Below, piece after piece: positions 37,711 to 50,846 of a DNA stretch of 64,000 nt. The translations under genes were made by a program, and so were the position numbers. Each line of letters starts with the position of its first letter. Positions within the stretch are counted from its first letter, which is position 1. Origin of the DNA: Gordionus sp. m RMFG-2023. Its lineage: Eukaryota > Nematomorpha > Gordioida > Chordodea > Parachordodidae. The stretch spans positions 25,467,120 to 25,531,119 of the forward strand of contig NC_088778.1 of the NCBI RefSeq assembly GCF_954871325.1, given 5' to 3'. Under the pieces are notes generated by a model. The model did no database searches. It was not told where the DNA came from and worked only from the letters and a program-made list of their open reading frames with translations.

Positions 37711-38396
37711 CTACTTTTCGTTACTAAATGGGTCCGGAGTTTGGACACATTTTTGTTCAAATTTTTTGGTCGGCAGATCCATTGTATATAATTCCGCGTC
37801 TATAGGACCTTGGTGTATATTGAATAGCATTTCCAAATCTGTTTTAATTCTCACAGTTGAATAGTAAGTTGACACTGCTTTTATGAATGTGATATCATCG
37901 TGGGGCAATATCGTGTAAACGACGAATTTCTTGGCTCTTGGCCCATTTAAATCCTCAGTCTGTACGTTGTACCTCAAATTTTTAGGGCCTAAATCAAGAA
38001 CGAATTCTTTAGTTTTTATATCGTAAAATGTTTGCACACTATGTCTGACGCCATCACTAGTCTTAACAGTAATAAATTCTCCATTCTGACAATCGCATGC
38101 CCATTTTATTAAGTCTTGAGGTTGGATATCACCTTTATATTAACCAAAGAAAAGTAATTTTTTAAGGTAAATTTTTTAAATCGTCTTTTGTGCTAGTAAG
38201 TTATTATAGAATTAATTCTATAAATTGTGGATATATATTATTCAGGTAAAGATATTTAAAAAAAAATATCCCATAAAATCTATTCAATCATTTGATATAA
38301 TAAAATATTACCTGTGGGACATTTGCAGATAACGCCTTTTGAAAAGGATAATAGGAATATGAAAGTGTATACTAGATCAGTATATAATATTTTCAT
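37711..38396 (-). CDS. Small secreted orphan protein, 168 residues
   Basis: Two minus-strand exons, 38312-38396 and 37711-38132, separated by a 179-bp GT-AG intron, join in phase 1 to 168 codons plus TAG. Exon 1 starts at ATG 38396. It encodes a classical signal peptide: Met-Lys, then a hydrophobic stretch (VYTFIFLLSFSKGVIC). The mature part has CKCPTGD and WACDCQNGEF, giving four closely spaced Cys. A further C appears near the end (EQKCVQTPD). The middle is beta-prone with no membrane segment. I do not recognise the family. It sits on the same strand immediately upstream of the protease. The frames at its 3' end do not join to the protease exons, so I treat it as a separate gene. Confidence 0.75.
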
Positions 38397-41349
38397 TCAA
38401 AAAAATTTATAAATTTTTTTGATTTGCAATAAATATTATCATAATGAGACTTAATTTTATTATTTATTTTTTTTACGTTTAAATTAAGTTCGATTATTAC
38501 AATAAACATCTTTAAAAAATTGGAGTTATCATTCATCGAATAATAATTTTTATTTTCATCTTTATATAACCCTTAGGATGTATTTTTTTTTTCAAATTTA
38601 AATTTATTATGTATCAATATTAAAATTATCATGTTAACTCTAAAATAAGAATTATAAGTTTAAAAAAATTTAATTTTCAAACGTGCTTGTTCAAGTTCTC
38701 TCATTCATATTATAGGCAGGGTTGCCCAATCAAATTTATTAAATTGTTAGATTTTTTTTTAAATAAAATTTGAGGATTTGACCCCCAAAAACCCCTTTTC
38801 TCGGCCTTCTATAGGGTTCAAAAGCGAGCTACTCCTTAGGCTATAATGTCACCGATTTATTTTTCCCTATAAATCCTTATAAAATATAGTTTATATTTTT
38901 TTAATGACCACTACATAAATCGGGTAAAGTTATTGATTTAAAAATGTGACCCTGCTGCAAATCTTGTCCAACTGTTAAAAACTGATATATTTTACATAAT
39001 CTTTGCCCATAGCTGGCAAATTTTTAAGTTTTTTTAATTAATAATAAAATAATATCGAATTTATATTTTTAAAATAATAGAAAATTTTAGTATGTGTGAA
39101 ATTTTTTAAATTTTACAAATGTAATAGAATTGTGTTAAATAGTGTGGCCATTAAACTTTAAAGAGATTGTTAGAGTCTACTAGTCAATGTGATAGATCTG
39201 GCAACCTAGATTATTGCCAATGTAAATCATGCCTAATAATTTATACAGGCAAAAACTCGCCTCGAATTTTTTCATTAAAAGTAAATTGTTAAACTTTAAT
39301 TTATAATTTCCTAAGCGAATTATCTTAAAAGATCAAAGTTTAACAAAGAACATGTTTTTTTATACCGATTTAAGGATTTTTATATTTAAATTTATATCCG
39401 ATTATTTCTACTTTTTAACATAGTATATGCATAAAAATTAAATATTTCCTCTAAATCTAATTTTTTAAATTTTAGATAAAACAAATAAAGAGTGAATACG
39501 AGGTATGTTATTTAGCCTACTTGTTTTCATACCCAACCGTTACGCAATTTCATCCTCCTGCCATTGTTTAAATCTTTTAAGTCAGGATAACAACCATTCA
39601 TTGCAGACCTCCAAGGTGAATAAAGGCATTATTCAAATCAAATATTATGCCTCATACTTATTGAAATAATTTGAATCGATAAAATATTTTTTTTTGTCTA
39701 ACATTGACAACTATAAATAAATTTTACAAATGTTTTCCTTCATAATTTGGCCTCACCATGGGGCTTTCACAATACCCACATGTCATGTTGAGTGTGGAAC
39801 TAATATAAAATTATCTCAAGCAACGTATATTATATATCAAACTATAATCCTACTTTTATTTGTTTTTCTATCTATGTTGCATCTTCATATGAAGATCAAA
39901 ACATAAATAATTACGGATAGCTTGCAGATTTTTCTGAAATAAGTCTAACGATGATAAATTTTTAGAAATATCAGACCTTTAAAAAAAATTTGGGTTCAGG
40001 GATCTGCACTAAGAAAATTTTAAGCATAAATTTAATCAGAATATATTTTTATAAAGAATCCGAATCCGAGCCAGCCCGGTCAGAAAATTCTTGCGGTTTG
40101 ATAGGTGTGCATAAATCGGTCCCTATTTGTTCTTAGAAAACTTAAAAACAATTTAAAATTTTTGAACTCAAATTTGGGTTTATAGGTTTGATGAAAATAA
40201 AATGTTCTTTTCTTCCAATATTGCCAGCAATATGCTTTTAAAAATTTAAATAACTGCTAAAAATTTTAATAGGATACTTATATCTGTCTCTAAGATACTT
40301 TATTTTAAAAGAATTTTTTATCTTTTTCATTTTCTTGACAAAAAATATAGCTAGAGATACTATTTTATTTTTTTTATTTAAAAAAAATTATATTATTTTC
40401 TACATTCTTTCCCTATGGATTCTTGAATTATTTTGTTGCTTTTTTCTATCATTTATTTTTTTCCTTCCTATCTTTAATTGATATTTAATATTATTTTATA
40501 TTTTGACATATGAATTTTACTGTTTTATAAGAATATAAATTTTGATTTCTTATCCATCTTTATATTAGTCACCCTCTTAAGCTAATCATCATATTTTATT
40601 TGTGCAATAAAATATATTTATTCATAGTTCCCTGGCCAACATTTTGGATTGCCCTTTGGACACGGCGTATATAATAAATAAATGTCTGGGTATTTTCAAT
40701 TTACTGATTGTTTATTTGAATATTTTTTCATAATAATGTTTCTCTTTTAGCTTTTAATTATATTTATAGAAAATATCCTAGGAATATTTTATTATAGTTA
40801 TCGAAATATTCTTTTATTAATATTTAAGAAATTTTAAAAAAATACTAAAGATGTGAAAAAGTAAGGAATAGCTCTTCTTGAGAAATAAACTAGAATTTGA
40901 TGTCATTTATGTTTCAACTTGTTAAGGTTATTTTCTCTAAGTACTTTTGTTGGTGTAGGTTAATTTTATTTATCTCTTCTTCTCCGCTCATATTGCTGGG
41001 TCAAACACAATTTCCTAAATGCAGTTAGGTGAAAAGGAATGACATCAATTTTTGTTAACCACATAATTTTTGAATTCCACATTGACATTATGGCTTATTG
41101 TTCAGAAGGAATTAATAAACATTTTTATAAAATATATCTTGTAAGTTACTCTCATTTAGAAAAAGATACAAGTATCTTATATTTAATATTTATTGACATT
41201 CTTTTTAATATAATCTGTATTGGTTTTTTATTTTAGGATCTGCCCAACTTTTTCCTTGTGTATTTGATTTGAATATAATTTCAGTACTTTTTATTAAAAA
41301 AATTATAATACCCTCTAAGGTAAGGTCAAAAAATTTCGAAATGATGAGG
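38397..41349. other. Intergenic stretch with one hAT-like MITE
   Basis: No exon recognised. It contains a probable hAT MITE at 38716-39205 and a decayed GGGTTC-rich repeat at 39975-40190. Long AT-rich stretches to 41.3 kb include the promoter region of DNAJC21. Confidence 0.5.
38716..39205. mobile_element. Probable hAT MITE, CAGGGTTGCCC ends
   Basis: The left end CAGGGTTGCCCAATC opposes a right end GATCTGGCAACCTAG over about 490 bp. Flanking 8-mers ATTATAGG and ATTATTGC match at 5 or 6 positions. The interior has no coding content. It looks like an aged non-autonomous hAT element. Confidence 0.5.
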
Positions 41350-44300
41350 ATGAAATGTTATTATGAAGTTCTCTCAATTGACAAAGAAGCAAATAACGAA
41401 GAAATTAAAAAAGCTTATCGTAAGATGGCACTCAAGTGGCATCCAGGTTTATTTTATCTTATTTTGAAAATAGTTTTATACTATATATATACAGATAAAA
41501 ACCCTAAAAATGAAGAAGAATCTACCCAAATATTTAAATATATACAACAGGCTTATGATACCTTAAGCGACCCCCACGAAAGAGCATTTTATGATAAACA
41601 TAGGGACTCTATTTTATCAGGTTTAATAGTTTTGAACATTTATTCATAATATATTTATTTAAGGGTTTGATAAGGGAACTGATAAAAATAGTTTAAATGT
41701 ATATCATTATTATAACTCAAGCTGCTTTAAAGGATTTAATGATGGGCCACAGGTGTAAATTTTTTGAATACTCTATTTTATTTTTTTTATAGGGTTTTTA
41801 TACTGTTTATCGAAAAGTATTTACAGAAATTGGAGCTGAGGATTTGCCATATCATAAAGATGAAAGCATTGATTCCGATTTTATAATACCAACATTTGGT
41901 TATTCTGATAGCTCTTATGAAAATGTAATTATATCTTAAATATATATTTATTAAAGAAAATTAGAAATATTTTTAAAATAGAATTAAATTCACCAATTTT
42001 TTTGTAAAACTTATTTCATTTATAATAGAATACTTTTAAATAAATTTAAATAATGTTTTATAAAACCTTTACAATTATCATTAAAAAAAATAGGCTGTAG
42101 GACCTTTTTATAGCTTCTGGGAAGCTTATTCCACCCTCAAAACATTTTCCTGGCTAACTGATATTGGAGCAATCAAAAATGCTCCTAATCGGAGGGTAGC
42201 TCGCATGATTGAGAAAGAAAACGAGAAAATATGCAAAAATGCAAGGAAGCAAAGGAATGAAGAAGTCAGGGAATTAATCCAATTTGTCAAAAAACGAGAT
42301 CCTCGTGTCAAAGCTAGAAAAGTTTTTTTTAAACAAATTATTTTCTTATTTTTTCCCATTTGCTAAATAAAAAAATATTTATTTATTGAGAAAAATGATA
42401 TGAAGTTAGCAATCTTTATTTTAAAAATTAATTAACTGGCTGTATGGGTTTAGGCCCCATCCATCTAAAATCAAGCTGGACAGATTTGGGGCTAATTTTC
42501 ACAAAAATTTGGATACACACATTTATTTTTTAACTGACTTGGTGGTAAATACCTTCAAGAGACAAATTTTTTTGACTTGACTAATAGTAAGAAAAGCATT
42601 GGCACCCAATCCAAAAAAATTTTTATCCCTGACAAAAACCAAACATAAAATAAATATATAAATTCCAAATTTATTTATTTTTGGAAAAGTATAATTAATA
42701 TATAACACAAACCTTTTATTGATATCACTCATTAAATTCAAAAATTATATTAAAAATATTTTCAGACCAAACCAACCTGGAAAAAATTATGACCTGACTC
42801 AACTGAAATAAAAAAAAAATTAATGGCAACCACTGACTACTATTTAAGGGGTGGGGCAGTGTTTTTAATCAAGTTATACAGACCTCTACCAGGCGGTTCT
42901 AAAAATTTGAAATTTTTCTATATATACATTTGAAAAACAATCTACCTTAATTCAAAGTGATACTTTAGGCGTATAAAATAACAAAATGAATAATAATACT
43001 TAGGGATGTACCGATACTTTTTATCAGATCGGATCGGGCCGATATTTCACCTATTATAAAATATCGGTTATTGGCCAATATTGTAAAATTTGCCGATCCG
43101 ATATTAAATGGCGTCCTTAACAAAAATAAAATGTTATAAATTTTTAAAAAAAAGTTATATCTAAAATCATTTATTTTTATAAATAAAATCGAAATCCATA
43201 TTTTTTTAATAATAATAATTAATTAATTAACATTCTGCCATATTATTTTTGCGCATTCTGTTTATAAAAGTGTGCGAATATCTCTTCAGAATCTGTTTTT
43301 AGTGATGCTAGTGATATTGACAGTTACCATCGCCGCAGGCTGATTTCTGATAAATTAGAAATTTTGATATTCGATATATTAATGTTAAATATTTATTTAA
43401 ATTTCATAATATATTTGTCTATTACTTATTATGTATATAGATTAATTTTGTTACTTATTATATTATTTTATATACTTTTAGGCAATAAAATTGAATATAA
43501 ACTATAACATCATTATAATATATTTAAATGACATAAGTTATGGTATAATTAAATAAATGTTATACTAATAAAAAGTATATTACAAATTAAAACCATTGGT
43601 ATCTTTACAGAATACAAAATTAGATATGATATCGGATCGGTTATCTGCCGATATCAATTTAATATCTGGAATATCGGATCGGATCTGCCTCCAAAAAGTG
43701 GTATCGGTACACCCCTAATAATACTATTATCCACCAGGCTTGCTAAGTATTTACGATAATTACGGCAAATCATGAATTATTTAGATAAATGAAATTTGAA
43801 ATATTAAAAATTAAGACGCCATTTTATCGGTTCGGAAAATTTTATACTATTGGCTGATAACCGATATTTTAAAAGAGGCTAAATAGGTCTCATTCAATAT
43901 CGGTTACATCTTTATTGATATCATTATTTCATCTATATTTATTTTTTTTAAATTTCGACCCTTTTAAAATAGAATCGAATCATTAGTATTTGTTTTTACG
44001 CGAGTATAATTGTATTATTCATAATACAAATAATGAATATTTTTATTTTTTAATTAAAAATACAATTTTTTGCGGAAATTTTATAGTGATCCCCACAAAA
44101 AAGACAATATTCAAATATGGCATAATTCATAATTGGTCATTGATGCAATTAAAATATTTTAAAATGCTATTTGATAAATTTACATTAAAAAACCCTATTC
44201 AGGCATAAAGTTTTCCTAATTGTTTCTTATTTTATGGGTTGCCTATAAAAATAGACTATCACAAGATTTAAAAAAGTCCTATTCGTTTTTTTTCTGATTG

Positions 44301-46946
44301 CATAATTTTGCCATTAATATCAATTCCACAAATGCCAGAAGAATATATATTTGATTACAATGACTTTCATTTAAAAAATATATATTACAAATATTTGTAT
44401 GATTCTAAATTTAACTAATAATTTGAATATTTACTAAAAATTTACGATTTCATATAATTTGTTACTCACAATATTTCTAATCGAATATTAAATAATTTTT
44501 CTCGATAGCCTATTATTAGTCTCTGAAAATAAAATTGTTTCTATAGAACAATTTTAAGAACATAATAGATATCAAAGTAGAAGAAAAACATACTCATACC
44601 AAGAGTGGTTAAAAGATATCTAGTTCAAATATATCTAGATTACATGAAAAATGTGGCTAGATACACATACATGGCCTAAAAATATATCTATATATAGATG
44701 CAATTTTGCCAAGATGAGATATTCATTTTTTTAAATCATATTCATAAAAGGCCCTTTTTCACAAACCAAACTTTTAAAATATTAAACTTATAATAATCCT
44801 TTTAGGTTTATTTAATAAATTATCTACTGCAAATTATCTATCTCCAACAATACTTATTATCATTAAATTATCAGAGTTCTGCTTAGTATGATACCATTGA
44901 AATGCATTTCAGGGCATATTTTCTAAATGCCTTTCAATGATAGACTTCAATATATGTATTCACTTTTTGATCCATTAATGAAGGAGGAATTGTCAGTTTA
45001 GATTTAGTATTAATGTTGTTTGGTTTGCTAATTTCAAATATGCAAAAATAATTGCGGCACATTATGTTTAAAATGATATTTTTTTCCAGATTTGAAATGA
45101 TTCTTAGATTTTAAAACGAAAACTTTTACAAGTGAGCCATGATGTTTTACAGGGTAAAATGCTTAATTAAATTGATTTGTTTTTTTTTGAGTTATTAAAT
45201 ATATATTATTTCATATTTTTAAAATTTAACAGGATTTCGTAGAAAAGGCCAATCTCGAAAAAACAGAGGCTCTCAACCAAAAACGTATCCTCCAAAAGAA
45301 AGAAAGATATCAATCTAGATTCCTCAACAATGTGGATCCGTTACAAGACCCTTCGTTAGAGAAAGACATCCAGATGCTGGAGGAAAAATTGGACGAAATA
45401 TTTGGGAAAGAAGAAATGAATGGCTCGTTTAGTTCTGATAACGGATCTCAAAGCGAGGAAGAAAGCGAATCAGTTTCGACTGATTTAAGACAAAATGGTT
45501 TACTTTAAAAAAAATATTATCTCATATTAGTATTTAAGGTGTCGGAACAAATTGTCCCAAACTAAATGTCCAGAAAAGGAAATTTAATTAGGAATAAATC
45601 ATTCTTGGATTAAATTAGTTTAGATGGTTTTTTTAGACATTTTGACCAACCACGATTATTCTTTATTTTTGAGCAAAAAATCCTTGAAGATCATAAAATA
45701 TAAGATTTATTTTATAGATTAAAAAATTTGAAATTTTAGGTAAAATTTGATCAAAAATATTGTTTGAGCATTGTCAAAAAAAATTTTTTTAATTTGAAGA
45801 GCATTTGATAAAATTCTACAATGCTAGAAAACATAAAATTGTAAAAAAAAATTATATATAAATTATTAGCCAACTCTAAAAGACCTCTATACTGCCTAAT
45901 TTGTAACAAGCTTTTTAAATCCACTTCAGCATTTGTGAATCACGAAAACTCTAAGAAACATAAGGACTCATTGGTCAAAATAAAGAGAGAGTTATCGCCT
46001 ACTAGTCAACAATTGTATTTTAATAATGGTGGAAATGTATGCGAATTGCAAAATGGAGGACAAATTACGAATATTGCAATTGTGTCAAATAATATTGAGA
46101 TTGACATAGACGAAAGAATAAACATAAATATAGAAAACAGTACAATCAATATCGATTGTTTACTGGCTGGTGGAAACAATCAAAATGAAAAAGAGGACCG
46201 TCTACACGATTCTCCGCTTGAAACGTCATCAGCAAGGTATGATTTTATTATAGAAGTAAAACTTTTTTCAGGGTTTTGGATCCGGTATAAGGCTTCAAAA
46301 ATTTAGAAATGTTTTGCTGCGAGAATTTTATAAAATAAAATTTATAGTAACTGATTTTCAAAAAGGGATATCCATCCCGACCCCATTATACCGGGTTTGG
46401 TTGCCAAAAGGTGATCATGTTCGCAAAATTTTTAGCAAAATACTTTATAATTTTTGAACCCAGGGAGTGGGTCTATAACCCTGTTTTTTTAATATATGTT
46501 TTTGATAACGTCAATAAAAATCATTGTAGAAAAAAATTGACGATATAAATTAGGCAGAAAGAATATAATAGATTTTTTCTTTGATTTTAAAACTAATTTA
46601 AATAGTATTCTGATTTTAAAGTATCGATCCTAACGCTAATAAGACAACGGATAAACAACATTCACGCGTAGCAAACGCTCAACAGAGCCGAACAAATGAT
46701 TCCGACATAGATTCATTAAAAGATGAAACAAAAAATATAACTTCCAAACAGCACAAGAAAAATAGCAAGCTTAAAGTTAGTAGCTACGTGTGTAGGATAT
46801 GTTCCGAAATATTCGATTCTCGCAATAAATTATTCGATCACATTAAGGCTACCGGACATGCTATAGCTAAATTCAATCTCGAAATGTCTTCCCAATCGCT
46901 TAACAAAGACACTAAATCCTCCAAAAAAAGTCAAAAGAAAAAATAA
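41350..46946 (+). CDS. DNAJC21: DnaJ homolog subfamily C member 21 (JJJ1-type)
   Basis: J-domain co-chaperone of Hsp70 that acts in cytosolic maturation of the 60S ribosomal subunit (known for the family). Eight exons join with matching phases: 41350-41446, 41495-41620, 41664-41752, 41793-41924, 42094-42321, 45233-45497, 45870-46236 and 46622-46946. They give 542 residues; human DNAJC21 has about 531. Visible parts are the J domain ([29 protein letters not shown]), [15 protein letters not shown]-like and [11 protein letters not shown] blocks, a Lys/Glu coiled region, and two C2H2 U1-like fingers. The fingers are [20 protein letters not shown] and [23 protein letters not shown] 41350 is chosen because MKCxYE is the conserved start; ATGs at 41341 and 41344 would add three residues. 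The HPD Asp codon is split by a 48-bp intron. Intron 5 (2.9 kb) and intron 7 hold hAT MITEs. Confidence 0.97.
42322..45232. other. DNAJC21 intron 5
   Basis: A 2.9-kb intron, much longer than the gene's other introns (40-450 bp). It contains a CAGAGATCTG-type fragment (about 42760-42905), the 717-bp hAT MITE, and a related CGGTTATCGGC-like fragment (about 43810-43905). The remainder is AT-rich without recognised content. Confidence 0.7.
43001..43717. mobile_element. 717-bp hAT MITE with perfect 8-bp TSD
   Basis: Flanked by exact 8-mers ATAATACT (42993-43000 and 43718-43725). The ends TAGGGATGTACCGATAC and GTATCGGTACACCCCTA form a near-perfect inverted repeat of about 17 bp. The subterminal regions are full of GATCGG/CCGATA words. 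No transposase coding is left. This terminal pattern is typical of hAT elements. It is young, given the intact duplication. Confidence 0.93.
46269..46493. mobile_element. hAT-type MITE, CAGGGTTTTG family, in DNAJC21 intron 7
   Basis: About 225 bp from CAGGGTTTTGGATCCGG to GGGTCTATAACCCTG. Its size and ends resemble the 26163-26393 element. Flanking sequence is T-rich and the target duplication is ambiguous. Confidence 0.55.
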
Positions 46947-47590
46947 TATACTTTTTTAAAAAATTAAATATAATTTATATATTTTTTTATATTAGCAAAT
47001 TATTCCTTATTATTATTAAATCACAGATTGATTATTGACATGTATAAACCTATACATATATTTGTTATATATTAATTATTTGTTAAAATAAATCATGATG
47101 GTATTGGGTTGATTGATTATATGAATGACTTATTGTTTTAGTAATAAACATAAATATGCATATAAAAGCCACGGACTACTCTAATTTTAAAAAGAATAAT
47201 TGAGATCAGAGTGACTAAAGAGCTATGCTCTGCTACATTTTTACAAAATTACATTGAGCACCACTATATTTCAAAAATAGGAAGTGGGAGCTAGCTCCTT
47301 TTTGGGGCCGCTCCGTTCCTTTAATTTTATATTGCATAAATAGTTTTAAAAAATAATCTTAATATTAAATGTAATTAGTTGAATGAATACAATAACAAAT
47401 TATGTATTTATGAAACTATAAAATTAAATGTTGAGTCGAGTTGTTACCTTTATTTTATTCTCTTTTTTTCAAAATAAAGAAACATGGAAAACGGATATAG
47501 TGTTATCAGATTTAGGGGATACTGAATGGGTGAAATAAAATTTCTATCATATAGTAAATATTTTTATTATTAAAGAGAGGTGGATCTTAA
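46947..47590. other. 3' flank of DNAJC21
   Basis: AATAAA at 47087 may serve polyadenylation. A G/C-rich short patch with GAGCTAGCTCC-like symmetry lies at 47285-47310. Nothing else is recognised. Confidence 0.5.
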
Positions 47591-48245
47591 CGATCTTTAT
47601 AAAACAACTTTCTTATGTGTAACAGCTTGGATCAATTCGAAATCATTGCAATGAAACTCTTCAGCCTTAGACTTAAAACATGTTGAAGATAAGCATACTT
47701 TTGATGTCTTGGCCAAGATTATAATTGATATACACATAGAAGTTTTAAAATCCAGAAATAAGGTAATAAAAACTTTACTGACTATGGTAGAAACTTTGTG
47801 AAGGCCTTCAGGTAATTCAAAATTAAGCATTAAAAAATTAAATATAACTTTATTTTATTTTTGAGGATAAAAGTTGTGAAATAAATAAAGATTTTCAAGA
47901 TGTTGATATCAATGATATTTTGTCTAACAGAGTAGAAAGTTATGATTTTCTGCCTGCCACAATATTGGTTTAGTGGCCGCGGTTTATGTGGAGAAAGCTT
48001 TAGAAAGTCGAGTTTTTTTAAATTATATTCCAAAGCTCATTTCAAAAGTGACAGTTTTTGTGGAATAAACAAAATATATCCACAAATATAACCGATAATA
48101 TAATTAAAGGATTTGTCCAAATACCACAAGATGGAATAATCAATGGTATTGTTAATGAAAGATCTTGATTATTTATGTGATAACGTAGGGATTATGCGCT
48201 TTTCTCAGGAACGTAAATTTATTAGAGAATATAGCCAGGTAAATA
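47590..48245. other. Coding-like but unassigned stretch
   Basis: The base composition is more balanced than in the neighbours. A minus-strand frame of 77 codons is open at 47597-47830. A plus-strand frame ending YSQ before a GT at 48239-48240 (MKDLDYLCDNVGIMRFSQER) looks exon-like. Neither can be linked into a gene by eye. It may be a decayed transposon or gene fragment. Confidence 0.3.
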
Positions 48246-48560
48246 TCAATATAATTGTTAATTTTTCGAAATAAAAAAAAATTCATGTTATTAGCTAATT
48301 AGTATAGAAGCTACTTTTTGAAAATCTCAGTATCGATATATAACCTTATTAATTACATCCCCTGTCAGATTGATAGGTTATTAACAGAAGTGATAAATAA
48401 TTAAATTTTATTATAAACATATTAATGACTCTAATAAAACAGATTATTCAGACAATTCGTCGAATATTTGTACTATTCGAATCGAATAATTATTTATTCG
48501 TATTCAAACAACGGATAATTTACTATTCTTACTCCTTACTATATTTTTAGCTTTCGTTTT

Positions 48561-48950
48561 CTATATCAAGTTCATCCAGTTTGTAACTATTTCACTGGCT
48601 AATGATTTAATGGGTACTTTCTCGTTTTCGGTTCCTTGACGAGCTGCTTGATAAATTTGGCCGTATCGTTTGTCTTGAGCAAAGGTATGGACACGGGCAA
48701 TTTGCTGATAAGGGTTAGCAGTTCCAGCATTAAAGGTCCGTTATGGTTCTTTTTAGCTAACTTGAGCCAACTATAAAGAAGGTTTCAACAATCTCCATGA
48801 TGCATGAACTTGTTTAATATGTCTTCGGAATTGGTGGCGTTGATAATCATGCATGTAAACTTACTTATCGAATCTGTTTTTCATTAACTCGTATAATTCG
48901 AGTATCGATCCGACGTCTTTTAAGCTACCGCTCCTAAAAATGTTTCCGGT
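48561..48950 (-). pseudogene. PNUTS (PPP1R10)-like TFIIS N-terminal domain, decayed copy
   Basis: The minus strand reads, in order, GSLKDVGSILELYELMKN, then INATNSEDILNKFMHHGDC, then NLLYSWLKLAKKN. These are followed by LPVSIPLLKTNDTAKFIKQL and, in another frame, LASEIVTNWMNLI before a stop. This matches the TFIIS N-terminal (LW) domain of the PP1 regulatory subunit PNUTS, known for NNTAKLVKQL and LASxLVxDWM-type motifs. The frame changes near 48868 and again near 48635. A TGA (about 48808) stands where a Trp or aromatic is expected. It is therefore a pseudogene. No introns split the homology, so it could be a retrocopy or a fragment of a duplicated exon. Confidence 0.7.
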
Positions 48951-50846
48951 TTATTTAACATCATTTCTGGATTAACCTTGATTATTCATAAATATTTTAT
49001 AAAGTGTTGGTTAACTTTTTTCATAAATTGACTGTTCTCCGAAACTTAGTAAAATTTGATCATATCATTTGCGGAATAATTCGAGAACTGTTTGACTTCA
49101 CATCATGAGGATTATGAATTTTAATTTATATATTATATAGCCCTATTTCCATAAATAAATATCGCATAACTCAACACATGCAAATCATGAAATACTCTAT
49201 AAACACTGAAGAAAAATTCTACTTAATTCCCAAATTATTTAAAATATCTTACAAAAATTAATTATAAACTGTTTATTGAAGAAATTTAGTAATTACTTCG
49301 ATCTTAGAAAACATATTTTTTAGATGTTGATTAAAATATATTTTAAAAAAAAGATAACGTAAATAAACTAATCGAAAAATAAACTTTTGGAATTCTATTA
49401 TTTTATACTTTATTTTATATAAAAAAACGGTTTAAAGGTTCGGTTTGAATCCCGGGTTATACATGCATTAGTATAATAAATTAAAGACAATTGTAATGGT
49501 AAATACAATTAATGGAGAGAAGCATAAAATGCAAAGTACAATTATAAGCCGATTATGCTGTAACAATGATGGTTTTGATCTAAAGACAGAAGGGGATAGA
49601 TGTGTGGTGTTAATTCGAAAAATAAGATATTTTTTAGATGTTAATAAATTTAATTATATATTTTTATTCATAGTTTAATTATGATTATGTTTTGTATTCA
49701 TAGAAACTTTATTTTTTTTTCTCTGAAATCTAAATTAGAATAATAATTTAGGGTTGAAAGTCAAAATTTTAGATTCATTTATTCTTGAAATTTACGAAAT
49801 CGTGTTAGGATGCATAATGTATAAATGCGAGTATCATTTTTTTTAAAAAATTTTTTTGAATTGTGCGTACCCTTATTAGTTATAAATACCGAGAAATTAA
49901 TAAATTTTTAAATTGTTTTATAGAATAATTAAGTATTAGTTTATAACTTAAATATATTATAAATCAGATTATAACCACCTCAATTTATAAATAAAATCTA
50001 TATATACAATAAACATCTTATTTAAAATTACATTTAAATTTAAAAAACATTTATTAAAACTAAAATGTTAACTATCCATGTCTGCATCTTGTTTGTGTAT
50101 CTGCATATAACATTTGGAAATTGATTTATATTAACTCATATATACTTAATGGCATGATTTTCCCTGTATAAAATTAAATTTTAATTATTAAAGTTGGAAA
50201 AATAATCATATCAGTCATAACCAACTCCAAAATAGTATTTAGTTAAGTTTTTATCATAAAAAAATTTCAATCTTTGAAGTTTAAGCTTTCATTGTTTAAA
50301 GTAATTTTTTAAGCAAATTGATGAGTCTTATTAGAGTTGGCTAAAGTTAAGTCAATACTAATTTGCTTTTATATTATTTTTCCAAATAAATAAATATATA
50401 AAATGAAATAAAATCCTGGTTCAAAAAATTGTATCAATATAATGAATGTTAGCTTCATTGAGGTAATTAAACCATCTTTTGCCTCTAATAATTTTTAAAA
50501 AAAACATCATATCAAATCACCATTTTATGTAAATCATCGGCATTTTAGTTTAGATAGGGAAAAAATCGTAATCGAATTATATAAGTTCAAAAAAAAAACT
50601 TTTTTTATTTAAAAATATGGAAAACCATTGGTATGATCTTTTAAATTTGCCATTATTGAGGAGAAGCAGAAACTAAATATATATGCTACAGATTATTACT
50701 ATTTATATACATTATGTATTTGGGACACATTTGTAATTTACTAATAATTAAAAACATTTGCAAACATACCTGAATTGTTATTTACGAATAATAAAATAGT
50801 AATAATCAAGGATTTACATAAATATCTATTTGAAAATGATTATAGT
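48951..50846. other. Non-coding AT-rich stretch
   Basis: No gene or repeat of note. A GGTTCGGTTTGAATCCCGGG segment at 49438-49457 superficially recalls a tRNA B box but has no tRNA around it. Confidence 0.5.

Noticed and set aside
49438-49460. tRNA-like B box
   Set aside because: No A box, acceptor stem or cloverleaf can be built around it.
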